Part shown: positions 1 to 8,601 of the stretch, piece by piece | How the letters are laid out: each line of letters begins with the position of its first letter | Numbering within the stretch: position 1 is the stretch's first letter | Source of the DNA: Phenylobacterium sp. RIFCSPHIGHO2_01_FULL_69_31 | Lineage (GTDB): Bacteria; Pseudomonadota; Alphaproteobacteria; Caulobacterales; Caulobacteraceae | Assembly (NCBI RefSeq): GCF_001824475.1 | Contig: NZ_MHXN01000007.1 | Span: forward strand, 193,611 to 257,610 | Length of the DNA stretch: 64,000 nt | Direction: 5' to 3' | Program-made: the position numbers and the translations under genes | Notes under the pieces: generated by a model | What the model was told of the DNA's origin: nothing | The model's input: only the letters and a program-made list of their open reading frames with translations | Databases searched by the model: none

Positions 1-64
1 TCTCGAAGCTGCGCATCATGGCCGTGGAGATGTTCCGGGGCCCCGACCACATGGCGATCCGCAC
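1..64 (-). CDS. Sulfotransferase-like protein, N-terminal fragment
   Basis: Only the first 21 codons are in the window, read leftward from a GTG at 62-64. This start is two bases past the aminotransferase stop (67-69), so the two genes are probably one operon. The visible N-terminus is a short beta strand followed by SGPRNISTAMM, which looks like the loop that binds the 5'-phosphosulfate in sulfotransferase-like proteins. Relatives of this family are often encoded beside class IV aminotransferases. An in-frame ATG four codons later is an alternative start. The substrate is unknown and the rest of the protein lies outside the window. Confidence 0.6.
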   Translation of the reverse strand, partial: MRIAMWSGPRNISTAMMRSFE

Positions 65-66
65 CG

Positions 67-978
67 TCACAGGCCGGCGTCCTCGTCCTTCAGCGCCTCG
101 TAGGCGGCGCGCAGGCGGCGGGTCATGGGTCCGGGAAGCGCCTCGGGCAGGGCGTGGCCGTCGATGCTGCGCACGGGTGTCAGGCCGCCGAACGTCCCGG
201 TCACGAACGCCTCGTCCGCCTCCGCCACGTCGGCCAGATCGAAATCGCCCAAGGTGATCGGGATGTCGTGGCGGCGGCACAGGGCGATGACGTTGGCCCG
301 CGTTACGCCGTTGAAGCAGTAGTCACCGGTCGAGGTCATCACGCGGCCGTCCCGGACCCAGAAGAAATTGGTGGCGTTGCAGCTCGACACGAAGCCGTTC
401 GGGTCCAGCATCAGGGCCTCGTCGCCCCCCTTCTCGATCGCGTCCAGCAGGGCGCGGATGAGCGCCAGCCGGCTGTGCGAATTCAGCCGCATGTCGAACA
501 TCTCGGCCGGCGTGCAGAGGATCGACGACGTGGCGAGGGCGAGGCCCTGGGTCAGGATCTCGGGCGACGGCTCCTTGTACTCGGCCGTGATGACGATGGT
601 CGGCTTGCCCAGCCAGTTGCGCGGGTCCTGGTTGACCGCCTTCTTCTCGCCGCGCGTCACCATGAGCCGCAGGTGCGCGCCGTGCGCCATGCCGCTGGCG
701 TCCAGCGTGCGCTGGATCTCCGCCGTCAGCTGGGCCGGCGTCATGCCGATGTCGAGGGCGATGGCCTTCAGCCCCTCGTACAGCCGCTCCAGGTGGGTCT
801 CCAGGAACAGCAGCCGCCCCTTGTGCAGCCGCAGACCCTCCCACACCCCGTCGCCCAGGACGAAGCCCGCGTCGAAGACCGAGACCCGCGCCTGGTCCTT
901 CGGGACCAGCTGGCCGCTGACATAGACCTTGAGATCGGCGTTCCGAGGGTCCGCCGCGAAATCCTGACTTCCAGCCAT
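67..978 (-). CDS. Class IV aminotransferase (D-amino acid / branched-chain aminotransferase-like)
   Basis: A 303-residue protein of the fold-type IV PLP aminotransferase family. The N-terminal domain shows VSVFDAGFVLGDGVWEG, a cofactor-side signature. The C-terminal domain shows GGDEALMLDPNGFVSSCNATNFF and TPVRSIDG, both typical of the family. The ATG at 976-978 was chosen because the family N-terminus begins just after it; the frame stays open upstream without family similarity. Oddly, the place where relatives carry the Schiff-base lysine (the NSHSK region) reads NSHSR here, with Arg170 encoded by CGG. The gene may therefore encode a non-transaminase or a pseudoenzyme. It is two bases from the sulfotransferase-like gene. 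Confidence 0.8.
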   Translation of the reverse strand: MAGSQDFAADPRNADLKVYVSGQLVPKDQARVSVFDAGFVLGDGVWEGLRLHKGRLLFLETHLERLYEGLKAIALDIGMTPAQLTAEIQRTLDASGMAHGAHLRLMVTRGEKKAVNQDPRNWLGKPTIVITAEYKEPSPEILTQGLALATSSILCTPAEMFDMRLNSHSRLALIRALLDAIEKGGDEALMLDPNGFVSSCNATNFFWVRDGRVMTSTGDYCFNGVTRANVIALCRRHDIPITLGDFDLADVAEADEAFVTGTFGGLTPVRSIDGHALPEALPGPMTRRLRAAYEALKDEDAGL

Positions 979-1086
979 GCCCCTTCCTAACGCGCCGCCC
1001 GCGCCTGTCATCCGGGTTTCGCGAAGCGCGCTTTCCGCAATGGCCCGGGGGAGGTAGAGCGCGGGGGCGTTGACAAGGAGTTTTGC

Positions 1087-2268
1087 ATGATCGGCGGATC
1101 GACGGCGGAACGGGAGCTCGCGGAGCTCAAGCCCTGGCCCAACCCGGCCCCGGCCATCACGCGCGAGGAGCGGCTCGCCCGCCTGGCCAAGGCGCAGTCG
1201 CTGATGACCACCGACGCCCTGATCATCGGGGCCGGCGCCTCGCTGCGGTACTTCGCGGGCGTCGGCTGGAACGCCACCGAGCGGATGGTGGCCATGCTGC
1301 TGCCGAAGCGGGGCGAGCCGGTGATGATCTGCCCCAGGTTCGAAGAGGGCTCCTTGCGGGCCTCGCTGGGGATCGAGGCGCCGATGCGCCTGTGGGAAGA
1401 GCACGAGAACCCCGCCGTCCAGGCCGCGCAGGTGTTGGCGGAATGGGGCGCGGGATCTCTCGCCATCGACCCGGCCCTGGCCTTCGCCATGTTCGACGCC
1501 CTGCGGCTGGCCGCGCCGGAGGTGGTGATGGTCAACGCCGCTCCGGTGGTCGACGGCTGCCGGTCGATCAAGTCGCCGGCCGAGCTGGCGCTCATGAGCC
1601 AGGCCAAGGCCATGACGCTGGAGGTCCACCGCCGTGCCGCCCGCATCCTCGCGCCCGGGATCACCACGGGGGAGGTTCGGCGCTTCATCGACCAGGCGCA
1701 CCGGGCCCTGGGCGCCGACGACGGCTCATCCTTCTGCGCGGTCCAGTTCGGCGAGGCTTCAGCCTATCCGCACGGGTTGCCGGGCGAGCAGAAGCTGCAG
1801 GACGGCGACCTGGTGCTGATCGACACGGGCTGCCGGGTCCAGGGGTACAACTCCGACATCACCCGCTCCTACGTCTTTGGCCAGCCGACCGAGGACCAGT
1901 TGCGAGTCTGGCAGGTGGAGAAGAAGGCACAGGCCGCCGCCTTCGCCGCCGTGAAGCCGGGCGTGCTCTGCGAGGAAATCGACGCGGTGGCCCGTCGGGT
2001 GCTCGCGGAGGAAGGCTTCAGCGCCGACTACGAGCTGCCGGGCCTGCCGCACCGCACGGGCCACGGCATCGGCCTGTCGATCCACGAGGCGCCCTATCTG
2101 GTGCGCGGCGACAAGACGCCGCTGCAGCCCGGCATGTGCTTCTCCAACGAGCCGATGATCGTGATCCCGGGCGAGTTCGGCGTTCGGCTCGAGGACCACT
2201 TCCACGTGACGGAGGACGGGGCGGCCTGGTTCACGCCGCCCCAGCCCGCCATCGACCGGCCGGTCTGA
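1087..2268 (+). CDS. M24 family metallopeptidase (Xaa-Pro dipeptidase-like)
   Basis: A 393-residue two-domain protein. Residues about 1-155 form a creatinase-like N-terminal domain and the remainder is a pita-bread metallopeptidase domain. The five metal ligands are visible in order: Asp in LIDTG, Asp in NSDITR, His in HRTGHGIG, Glu in NEPM and Glu in RLEDH. Family members cleave the Xaa-Pro bond of small peptides using two Mn or Co ions. There is no signal peptide, so it should be cytosolic. GGAG (1077-1080) lies seven bases before the ATG. The stop overlaps the moeA start by one base (TGATG), so the two genes are translationally coupled although their functions look unrelated. Confidence 0.9.
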   Translation: MIGGSTAERELAELKPWPNPAPAITREERLARLAKAQSLMTTDALIIGAGASLRYFAGVGWNATERMVAMLLPKRGEPVMICPRFEEGSLRASLGIEAPMRLWEEHENPAVQAAQVLAEWGAGSLAIDPALAFAMFDALRLAAPEVVMVNAAPVVDGCRSIKSPAELALMSQAKAMTLEVHRRAARILAPGITTGEVRRFIDQAHRALGADDGSSFCAVQFGEASAYPHGLPGEQKLQDGDLVLIDTGCRVQGYNSDITRSYVFGQPTEDQLRVWQVEKKAQAAAFAAVKPGVLCEEIDAVARRVLAEEGFSADYELPGLPHRTGHGIGLSIHEAPYLVRGDKTPLQPGMCFSNEPMIVIPGEFGVRLEDHFHVTEDGAAWFTPPQPAIDRPV

Positions 2269-3458
2269 TGAAGCTGCTGTCCGTCGACGAGGCGCGGGCG
2301 CGGATGCTGGCGGAGGTCGCCGCCCTGCCCGCCGAAGCCGTGGCCATCCAGCACAGCATCGGCCGGGTGCTGGCGGAAGACGTGACTCCGGTACGCGACC
2401 AGCCACCGTTCGCCGCCTCGGCGATGGATGGATGGGCGGTGCGCAGTGCGGATACGCCCGGCGACCTGCGCATCGTGGGCGAGAGTGCGGCCGGCCACGG
2501 ATACGACGGCGTGGTCCAGCCCGGTGAGGCGGTGCGGATCTTCACCGGCGCAGCACTGCCCGCCGGCTGCGACGCTATGGTGATCCAGGAGGACGCCCGC
2601 CGCGAGGGCGAGACCGTCACCGTTCCGGCGGTGGAGGCCGGGCGCCACATCCGGCCGGCGGGGGGAGACTTCAGGGCCGGGACCGCGCTGCTGTCCCGGG
2701 GAACGCGGATCGATCCCTGGCGCCTGTCGCTGGCCGCCGCGGCGGGGCGCGCAGAGCTGTCGGTTACGCGCCGGCCCCGGGTCGCCCTCTTTTCCACCGG
2801 CGAAGAGATCGTCGAGGCGCCGGCCGTGCCTGGGCCGTTCCAGATCTACGATTCCGGGTCGCGCGCCCTTGCGGCGCTGGTGACGGCGTGGGGCGCCGAG
2901 GTGCATCGTGCGAGGCCGGTGAAGGACGAGCTTGCGGCGACGGTCGAGGCCCTGCGGCGCGCGGAGGGCGACCTCGTCGTCACCGTCGGCGGCGCCTCGG
3001 TCGGGGACCATGACCTGGTGCGCGCCGCGGCGGAGGCCCTGGGTCTGCAGATGAAGGTCGCCAGCGTGGCCGTGCGGCCGGGCAAGCCCACCTTCTTCGG
3101 CGTGCTGGAGGATGGTCGGCGGATGCTGGGCCTGCCCGGGAATCCCGCCTCGGCCCTGGTCTGCGCGGAGCTGTTCCTGAGGCCGCTGCTGGCCGCTTAT
3201 GCGGGCGCGGCGCCGGACCTCCGGATGGTCGCGGCCAGGCTGTCCCTGCCACTGCCGGCCAACGGGCCGCGCGAGCACTGGATGCGGGCGAAACTGAGCT
3301 TCGAAGCCGAGGCGATCACCGCCCAGCCCTTCGGGGATCAGGACTCTTCGTTGGTCAGCGTCTTCTCGGCGGCCGACGCCCTGCTCAAGCGGCCGGCCGG
3401 CGCCCCCGCCGCTGCCGCCGGGGAGGCGGTGGAGGTGCTGCCGCTTCCGCGGGCATAG
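2268..3458 (+). CDS. moeA: Molybdopterin molybdotransferase MoeA
   Basis: A 396-residue protein of normal MoeA length. MoeA inserts molybdate into adenylylated molybdopterin in the last steps of cofactor synthesis in the cytosol. Visible landmarks are SAMDGWAV near residue 48, the IFTGAALPAG segment, the MPT-binding-like TVGGASVGDHD and the LPGNPAS loop, followed by the C-terminal beta domain. The ATG lies inside the stop of the upstream M24 gene. The last 121 bases overlap the convergent xdhC-like gene on the other strand. It belongs to a scattered molybdenum-cofactor island that also holds moaC, moaB, moaE, moaD, moaA and a mocA-like gene. Confidence 0.95.
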   Translation: MKLLSVDEARARMLAEVAALPAEAVAIQHSIGRVLAEDVTPVRDQPPFAASAMDGWAVRSADTPGDLRIVGESAAGHGYDGVVQPGEAVRIFTGAALPAGCDAMVIQEDARREGETVTVPAVEAGRHIRPAGGDFRAGTALLSRGTRIDPWRLSLAAAAGRAELSVTRRPRVALFSTGEEIVEAPAVPGPFQIYDSGSRALAALVTAWGAEVHRARPVKDELAATVEALRRAEGDLVVTVGGASVGDHDLVRAAAEALGLQMKVASVAVRPGKPTFFGVLEDGRRMLGLPGNPASALVCAELFLRPLLAAYAGAAPDLRMVAARLSLPLPANGPREHWMRAKLSFEAEAITAQPFGDQDSSLVSVFSAADALLKRPAGAPAAAAGEAVEVLPLPRA

Positions 3459-4387
3459 CGCAGGGCGGTGATCTCGCCGATCACCGACACGGCCACCTCG
3501 AACGGCGCCTTGCCGCCGATGTCGAGGCCGATGGGGGCGTGCAGTCGGGCCAAGGCGCCTTCAGCCATGCCCTCGGCCTGTAGTTCGGCGAGCCGCCCCG
3601 CCAGCCGTCGCCGCGCGCCCAGCAGGCCGACGTAGCCGGCTTGCGACGGCAGGGCGGCTTTCAGCGCCGCGCGGTCCGTCTCCAGGTCGTGCGTGGCCAC
3701 GGCCACGCTGGTCCAGGGATCAAGACCGATGGCCGCCAGCGCCGGCGCCGGCTCGTCGCGCCGATAAGCCACGCCGGGGATCGGCGGCGGCGCCTCGGGC
3801 CCCTTGGGACGCACCAGGGTGGTCTCGAATCCCGATTTCACCCCCAGTTCGGCGATCGCCAGGGCCGTGGGGTCGCCCCCCACCACCACGAGGCGCGGCG
3901 TCGGCTCATAGTGCTTCACCACGGCCGCCTCCGGCCACGGGGAGACGTCCGCCGCACAGAGCCGGGTCGTCCCGTCGCTGACGTAGGTCACGGGACGGCG
4001 CTCGGCCGTCGCGCTCAGCAGTTCGGCCAGGGCCGAATCACCCGCGGTGATTCGTTCGAGGAAGATCTCGATCCGCGCACCGCAGAGCAGCCGTATGTCG
4101 GGCCAGGGGCTGCCCTCGCCATAAACCAGCGTCCGCGGCGCCCCGTCCTCGAGGCAGGCCCAGGCGTGGCCGGCGACGTCGCCCTCGACGCACCCGCCTG
4201 AGAAGTAGCCGGCCAGGATTCCAGGGGCGAAAACCATCTGCGTCCCCTCGGGACGGGGCCCGCCGCCTTCCACCGAGACCAGGGTCGCGAGCACCAGCGC
4301 CCGGTGCTCTTCCGCGGCGCGGCGCAGGGCCGGACGCACGTCCTCGGCGACGCCGAACATCGGCCACTCGGGAAGAGGGTCAATCAC
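3338..4387 (-). CDS. xdhC: XdhC/CoxI family molybdenum-enzyme maturation protein
   Basis: A 349-residue protein with both parts of the XdhC/CoxI family: an N-terminal domain with SGGCVEGDV (about residues 63-71) and a C-terminal Rossmann domain with VVVGGDPTALAIAEL, VATHDLETD and YVGLLGARRR. Family members bind molybdenum cofactor, promote its sulfuration and hand it to xanthine-dehydrogenase-type enzymes. The GTG start is supported by GAAGG about nine bases upstream; an ATG nine codons later is the alternative. The final 40 or so residues (after EITALRYARG) are Ser/Ala-rich and are encoded antisense to the 3' end of moeA, so they look like a late extension rather than family sequence. Confidence 0.82.
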   Translation of the reverse strand: MIDPLPEWPMFGVAEDVRPALRRAAEEHRALVLATLVSVEGGGPRPEGTQMVFAPGILAGYFSGGCVEGDVAGHAWACLEDGAPRTLVYGEGSPWPDIRLLCGARIEIFLERITAGDSALAELLSATAERRPVTYVSDGTTRLCAADVSPWPEAAVVKHYEPTPRLVVVGGDPTALAIAELGVKSGFETTLVRPKGPEAPPPIPGVAYRRDEPAPALAAIGLDPWTSVAVATHDLETDRAALKAALPSQAGYVGLLGARRRLAGRLAELQAEGMAEGALARLHAPIGLDIGGKAPFEVAVSVIGEITALRYARGSGSTSTASPAAAAGAPAGRLSRASAAEKTLTNEES

Positions 4388-4475
4388 ACCTTAACCTTCG
4401 CAGGGATACGGCTTCTTAGCCTTTCCTGCGGCAAAATGGCCCTTCGAACGGAATAGACCAAGCTTTTCAGGGCGC

Positions 4476-5342
4476 ATGACCTCACCCCTCAGCAAGCTCG
4501 GCCTCGGGACCAGTCAGTTCGGTCTCGATCAGCCGCCCGGCCCGCGGGGGAAGCCGCGGGAGGCTGAGGCCAGGGACATCCTGTCGATCGCCGGCCGCTC
4601 CGGCCTGTCGGTTCTGGAAGTCGCCCGGGGCTCGTCCACGGCGGACGGTCTGCTGCGCGGGGCCCTGCCCCAGCCCAACCCCTTCCGCCTCACCCTGACC
4701 AGCGTCCGCCCCGACCGGGGCCCCGAGATGGTGGAAGCCGAGCTGCGGGCGCAGATGCTGCGGCTAGGCGTCGAGCGCGTGGACACCATCGTCGCGCCGT
4801 CCGCCACTGACCTGTTTTCGCCCCTGGGTCCTCAGCTCTGGGATCGTCTCAAGGCGCTGAAGGACGAAGGCCTTTGCCGGCGGATCGGCGTGCCGGTCTA
4901 CGCCTCGGACGATCCGGTGGGCGTCGCTCGCCGGTTCAAGCCTGACTTGGTCCAGGCGCCGGCTTCGCTGCTCGACCAGCGGCTGTTGCTGGACGGCTCG
5001 CTCTCGACCATTGCCGAGATGGGCATCGAGGTACACCTGCGCTCGATCTTCCTGAACGGGGTCCTGTTCCTGCCGCCCGATCGGGCGCCCAGCCATCTGA
5101 AGGCCGCCGCGGGCCGCATCTCCCGCGCGCGCCGGCTGATCGCCGAGGGCCGCTCCGACCCGCTGCAGGCCGCCCTGGGCTTCGCCCTGACGCGTCCCGA
5201 AGCCGCTCACGTCCTGGTCGGCGTCACCTCGGCCGCCGAGATGAGCGCCGTGGTGGCGGCCGCCATGAGCCCGCCGCCGGACCTGGACTGGGACGAGATG
5301 GCGATCGACGATCCCGACGCCCTGAGCTGGGCCGCGGCTTAG
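4476..5342 (+). CDS. Aldo/keto reductase-family protein with degenerate active site
   Basis: A 288-residue protein with the outline of the aldo/keto reductase barrel: [11 protein letters not shown] at the N-terminus, [11 protein letters not shown] in the middle and [20 protein letters not shown] at the cofactor end. The usual Asp-Tyr-Lys-His tetrad is not visible. The DTA/Tyr region reads [10 protein letters not shown], the lysine strand reads LTLTSVRPD and the LLH strand reads TIVAPSAT. It may therefore bind a nucleotide or act as a regulator rather than reduce carbonyls. Its TAG overlaps the moaC stop on the opposite strand (CTTAG), so the two genes converge with no spacer. Confidence 0.75.
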   Translation: MTSPLSKLGLGTSQFGLDQPPGPRGKPREAEARDILSIAGRSGLSVLEVARGSSTADGLLRGALPQPNPFRLTLTSVRPDRGPEMVEAELRAQMLRLGVERVDTIVAPSATDLFSPLGPQLWDRLKALKDEGLCRRIGVPVYASDDPVGVARRFKPDLVQAPASLLDQRLLLDGSLSTIAEMGIEVHLRSIFLNGVLFLPPDRAPSHLKAAAGRISRARRLIAEGRSDPLQAALGFALTRPEAAHVLVGVTSAAEMSAVVAAAMSPPPDLDWDEMAIDDPDALSWAAA

Positions 5343-5806
5343 GCGGTCCAGTCTCCGCTCTTTCCGCCGGTCTTCGAGACCAGCCGCACCGCTTCGATCA
5401 CCATGCCCTTCTCGGCCGCCTTCAGCATGTCGTAGAGCGTCAGGCAGGCCACCGACGCGGCGGTCAGCGCCTCCATCTCCACGCCCGTCTGGCCGGTGGT
5501 CTTCACCCGCGCCGTGACGACCAGGCCGCCCTGGCCAGGCTCGACGCGCACCTCGGCTTTGGCGATGGGCAGCGGGTGGCACATGGGGATGAGGTCCGAC
5601 GTGCGCTTGGCCGCCATCACGCCGGCGATCTCGGCGACCGCGCGGACATCGCCCTTCTTGCCTTCCCCGGACACCGCCAGGGCCAGGGTTTCCGGACGCA
5701 TGCGAACGAACCCCTCGGCCACCGCCTCGCGCGTGGTCACGGCCTTCTCCGAGACGTCGACCATGCGGGCGCGGCCGGTCTCGTCGATGTGGGTGAGGCG
5801 GCTCAC
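5339..5806 (-). CDS. moaC: Cyclic pyranopterin monophosphate synthase MoaC
   Basis: A 155-residue MoaC. It converts the MoaA product 3',8-cyclo-dihydro-GTP to cyclic pyranopterin monophosphate in the cytosol. The signature region [20 protein letters not shown] followed by IPMCHPLPI is intact, as is [14 protein letters not shown]. The GTG at 5804-5806 overlaps the moaB stop by one base (TAGTG). No better start exists in frame, since further upstream the frame runs through moaB without family similarity. It is the second gene of a moaB-moaC pair. Confidence 0.95.
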   Translation of the reverse strand: MSRLTHIDETGRARMVDVSEKAVTTREAVAEGFVRMRPETLALAVSGEGKKGDVRAVAEIAGVMAAKRTSDLIPMCHPLPIAKAEVRVEPGQGGLVVTARVKTTGQTGVEMEALTAASVACLTLYDMLKAAEKGMVIEAVRLVSKTGGKSGDWTA

Positions 5807-6354
5807 TAGGCTTCCATCAGCCGGGGCATGAGTTCGACCATGTTGCAGGGGCCGTGGCGGCTGTCGAGCTGGGCCGAGATCACCTTGTCCCAACCGTCCT
5901 TCACCGCGCCGTTCGAGCCGGGCAGGCAGAAGACGAAAACGCCTTTGACGATCCCGGCCAGCGCCCGCGACTGCAGCGTCGACAGGCCCACCGATTGGTA
6001 GCTGACCATGTGGAAGACCACCGAGAACCCGTCGAGCTCCTTGTCGAACAGGGGGCGCACGGCCTCGGGCGTCACGTCGCGGCCAGTGATGCCGGTGCCG
6101 CCGGTGGTCACGATCGCCTCGACGAAACCGGACGCGGCCCAGGCCTCGATCTTCTCCCGGATCGCCACGATGCTGTCGGTGACGATCGCCTTGTCGACGA
6201 GCTCATGGCCCGCGTCGGTCACCCGCTGGGCCAGGAGGTGGCCGGAGGTGTCGCTTTCCTCGTCCCGGGTGTCCGAGATGGTGAGGACGGCGATCTTCAC
6301 CGGCTTGAGCTGGCGGGCGGTGTCGATCCGGCCGCCGGGCGTGAACGCGTTCAT
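5806..6354 (-). CDS. moaB: Molybdenum cofactor biosynthesis protein MoaB
   Basis: A 182-residue protein of the MoaB/MogA family, which adenylylates molybdopterin before MoeA inserts the metal. The MPT-binding motif is clear ([18 protein letters not shown]), as are [13 protein letters not shown] near the N-terminus and [15 protein letters not shown] near the C-terminus. An AAGGAG ribosome site lies six bases before the ATG at 6352-6354. It heads the moaB-moaC pair and sits 41 bases downstream of the glmS stop on the same strand, so it may be read through from glmS. Confidence 0.93.
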   Translation of the reverse strand: MNAFTPGGRIDTARQLKPVKIAVLTISDTRDEESDTSGHLLAQRVTDAGHELVDKAIVTDSIVAIREKIEAWAASGFVEAIVTTGGTGITGRDVTPEAVRPLFDKELDGFSVVFHMVSYQSVGLSTLQSRALAGIVKGVFVFCLPGSNGAVKDGWDKVISAQLDSRHGPCNMVELMPRLMEA

Positions 6355-6395
6355 GGGAAGCTCCTTCGCCGCCAATCTAGCGCGGGCGCCCGCCC

Positions 6396-8213
6396 CTATT
6401 CCACCGTCACCGACTTGGCCAGGTTGCGGGGCTGGTCGATGTCGCGGCCCAGCGCCTTCGCCACCTGATAGGCCAGAAGCTGCAGCGGGATGTTGAGCAG
6501 GATCGGATCCAGCTCCGGCTCGGAGCGGGGCACGGCGAAGCTGGCCTCCAGGCCGGGGGCCTCGACGCCCGGGTGGGTGATCGCCACCACCGGCCCGCCC
6601 CGGGTGCGCACCTCGGCGATCGTCGAGAGGTTCTTGGGCAAGAGGTCGTCGTCGGGCAGGACGATCAGGGTGGGCGTGTCGGCGGAGATCAGCGCCAGGG
6701 GGCCGTGCTTGAGCTCGGACGCGGCATAGGCCTCGGCGTGGAGATAGCTGATCTCCTTCAGCTTCAGCGCCCCCTCCATCGCCACGGCGTAGCCGGCCGC
6801 ACGGCCGAGAAAATAGGCGTGGTCGGCGCGGGCAAGGCGTGCGGCTAGAGGCGCGAGCTCGGCTTCCCGCGCCACGATGTCCGCGATCTGGTCCGGCAGG
6901 GCCGCCAGGGCGGCCAGCAGGCGAGCCCCCTGCCCGGCCGACAGGTCGCGCACGCGCCCGAGCTGCAGCGCTAGCAGGGCGAAGGCGACGGCGGTGGAGG
7001 TCCAGGTCTTTGTCGAGACAACCGCCACCTCCGGCCCGGCATGCAGGTAGATGCCGCGGCCGCACTCGCGCGCGATGGTCGATCCTACCGAATTGACCAC
7101 GCCCAGCACTCGGCCACCCTTGCGCTTCACCTCCTGGATGGCGGCCAGGGTGTCGAAGGTTTCGCCCGACTGGCTGACGGCGATGTAGAGCGTGTCCTGC
7201 TCGATCACCGGGTTGCGGTAGCGGAATTCCGACGCCGGCTCGGCGTGGGCGGGGATGCGCGCCAGCTGCTCGATCAGATGCGCGCCCAGAGTACCCGCGA
7301 AGAAGGCCGAGCCGCAGCCCAGGATCTTCACCCGCCGGATGTCGAGCATCTCCCGCGCAGCCAGCTCGATCCCACCCAAGTGGGCGGTGGAGAAGCGATG
7401 GTCCAGGCGGCCCAGCAGGGTGCGGCGCACCGCCTCGGATTGCTCGCCGATCTCCTTGCGCATGAAGTGGGCGTAGTCGCCCTTGTCGAAGCCGGCGACG
7501 TCGCCCGAAAGCTCGAGCGTGGCCTTGGTCGCCTGGCCGCCATCCAGGGTCAGGACCGAGAAGCCATCAGCCCGGATCTCCGCGACCTCGCCGTCGTCGA
7601 GGTGCGCCACCGAGCGCGCGTGGCCCATCAGCGCGGCGGCGTCCGAGGCGACGAACATCTCGCCCTCGCCCACGCCGATCACCACGGGCCCGCCATTCCG
7701 CGCCGCGACGATGGCCTCGGGCCGGGCGGCGTCGATCACCGCAATCCCGTAGGCGCCCTTCACCTGACGCAAGGCGGCGCGGACCGCTTCGGCAAGGGAG
7801 GCCTCCGGCCGGCGGGCGATCAGGTGCGCCAGGACCTCGGTGTCGGTTTCGGACCGGAACGCCACGCCGTCGGCCTGCAGCGCGCGCTTCAGTTCGGCGG
7901 CGTTCTCGATGATGCCGTTATGGACCACCGCGATCCGCCCGCTCGCGTCGGTGTGCGGATGGGCGTTGACGTCGCTCGGCGGGCCGTGCGTCGCCCAGCG
8001 GGTATGGGCGATGCCTACCGCGCCTGGCAGCTCGGGCGGCAGGACGCTCTCCAGCTCCCGCACCTTGCCCTTGCGCTTGTAGACGGTCAGGCCGCCCGCG
8101 GCGGCGATCGCAACCCCCGCGCTGTCATAGCCACGGTACTCCAGTCGCCGCAGGCCCTCGATCAACAGCGGCAGGGCCATCCGCGGCCCAATGTAGCCGA
8201 CGATCCCGCACAT
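6396..8213 (-). CDS. glmS: Glutamine-fructose-6-phosphate aminotransferase GlmS
   Basis: A 605-residue GlmS of standard length. It makes glucosamine-6-phosphate from fructose-6-phosphate and glutamine, the first step toward UDP-GlcNAc for peptidoglycan and lipopolysaccharide. The N-terminal nucleophile Cys2 lies in MCGIVGYIG, and HTRWATHG and the glutaminase loop follow. Two SIS domains carry SQSGETFDT and STKTWTST. The C-terminus PRNLAKSVTVE is typical. It starts 12 bases after the stop of the 90-residue gene upstream, leaving no room for a leader ribozyme. Confidence 0.97.
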   Translation of the reverse strand: MCGIVGYIGPRMALPLLIEGLRRLEYRGYDSAGVAIAAAGGLTVYKRKGKVRELESVLPPELPGAVGIAHTRWATHGPPSDVNAHPHTDASGRIAVVHNGIIENAAELKRALQADGVAFRSETDTEVLAHLIARRPEASLAEAVRAALRQVKGAYGIAVIDAARPEAIVAARNGGPVVIGVGEGEMFVASDAAALMGHARSVAHLDDGEVAEIRADGFSVLTLDGGQATKATLELSGDVAGFDKGDYAHFMRKEIGEQSEAVRRTLLGRLDHRFSTAHLGGIELAAREMLDIRRVKILGCGSAFFAGTLGAHLIEQLARIPAHAEPASEFRYRNPVIEQDTLYIAVSQSGETFDTLAAIQEVKRKGGRVLGVVNSVGSTIARECGRGIYLHAGPEVAVVSTKTWTSTAVAFALLALQLGRVRDLSAGQGARLLAALAALPDQIADIVAREAELAPLAARLARADHAYFLGRAAGYAVAMEGALKLKEISYLHAEAYAASELKHGPLALISADTPTLIVLPDDDLLPKNLSTIAEVRTRGGPVVAITHPGVEAPGLEASFAVPRSEPELDPILLNIPLQLLAYQVAKALGRDIDQPRNLAKSVTVE

Positions 8214-8225
8214 CAGACGTGCGCC

Positions 8226-8498
8226 TCAGCCGTAGATGATCCGGCGGATCTGGCGGAGGCTGTAGGGCGGAGCCGGGAAGCGGCGCTGGACGAGCTCGCC
8301 CGCGATCTGGCCGTAGATCTCATCGTTACGCCGGCCCAGCCGGAGGAGCGCCGCATGGCGGCGGCGAACGAAATCCTCAGGGCCTTCGCCCAGGTAGGTG
8401 AGCACGTCATCGACGATCCGCCTCGCTTGCAACGGATCGAGGCCACTGGACCGCGCCACATAGGCCACGAGATCGTCCAGGTCGCCCGCATCCGACAT
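8226..8498 (-). CDS. Conserved hypothetical protein upstream of glmS
   Basis: A 90-residue basic, largely helical protein with no signal peptide or membrane segment. It begins MSDAGDLDDLVAYVARSSG and ends YSLRQIRRIIYG. I do not recognise a named family. The ATG at 8496-8498 was chosen because the protein-like sequence begins there; an ATG eight codons upstream (8520-8522) is equally possible and neither has a strong ribosome site. It lies 12 bases before glmS on the same strand, so co-transcription is likely. Two perfect inverted repeats lie directly upstream (8540-8559 and 8580-8596). Confidence 0.65.
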   Translation of the reverse strand: MSDAGDLDDLVAYVARSSGLDPLQARRIVDDVLTYLGEGPEDFVRRRHAALLRLGRRNDEIYGQIAGELVQRRFPAPPYSLRQIRRIIYG

Positions 8499-8539
8499 CG
8501 AGGGGTGTTCTGGCGCTCGCATTCCCGCCAGACAACGCC

Positions 8540-8559
8540 CTTGCCCGATTTCGGGCAAG
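8540..8559. repeat. Perfect inverted repeat, 9-bp arms
   Basis: CTTGCCCGA, two bases, then TCGGGCAAG: a perfect palindrome in the gap between moaE and the gene upstream of glmS. It is not followed by a T-run on either strand, so it may be an operator or a weak terminator of moaE. Confidence 0.6.
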
Positions 8560-8579
8560 CCTGGATATGCCGACGATTT

Positions 8580-8596
8580 CACGTTCGTCGAACGTG
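8580..8596. repeat. Perfect inverted repeat, 8-bp arms
   Basis: CACGTTCG, one base, then CGAACGTG, six bases past the moaE stop and about 60-80 bases upstream of the start of the gene before glmS. Its short centre is typical of a dimeric regulator site. On the minus strand it is followed by AAATCG only, so it is not a good intrinsic terminator. Confidence 0.6.
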
Positions 8597-8601
8597 TTAT
8601 A

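Noticed and set aside
8214..8230. glmS ribozyme or leader riboswitch
   Set aside because: Only 12 bases separate glmS from the gene before it, so there is no room.
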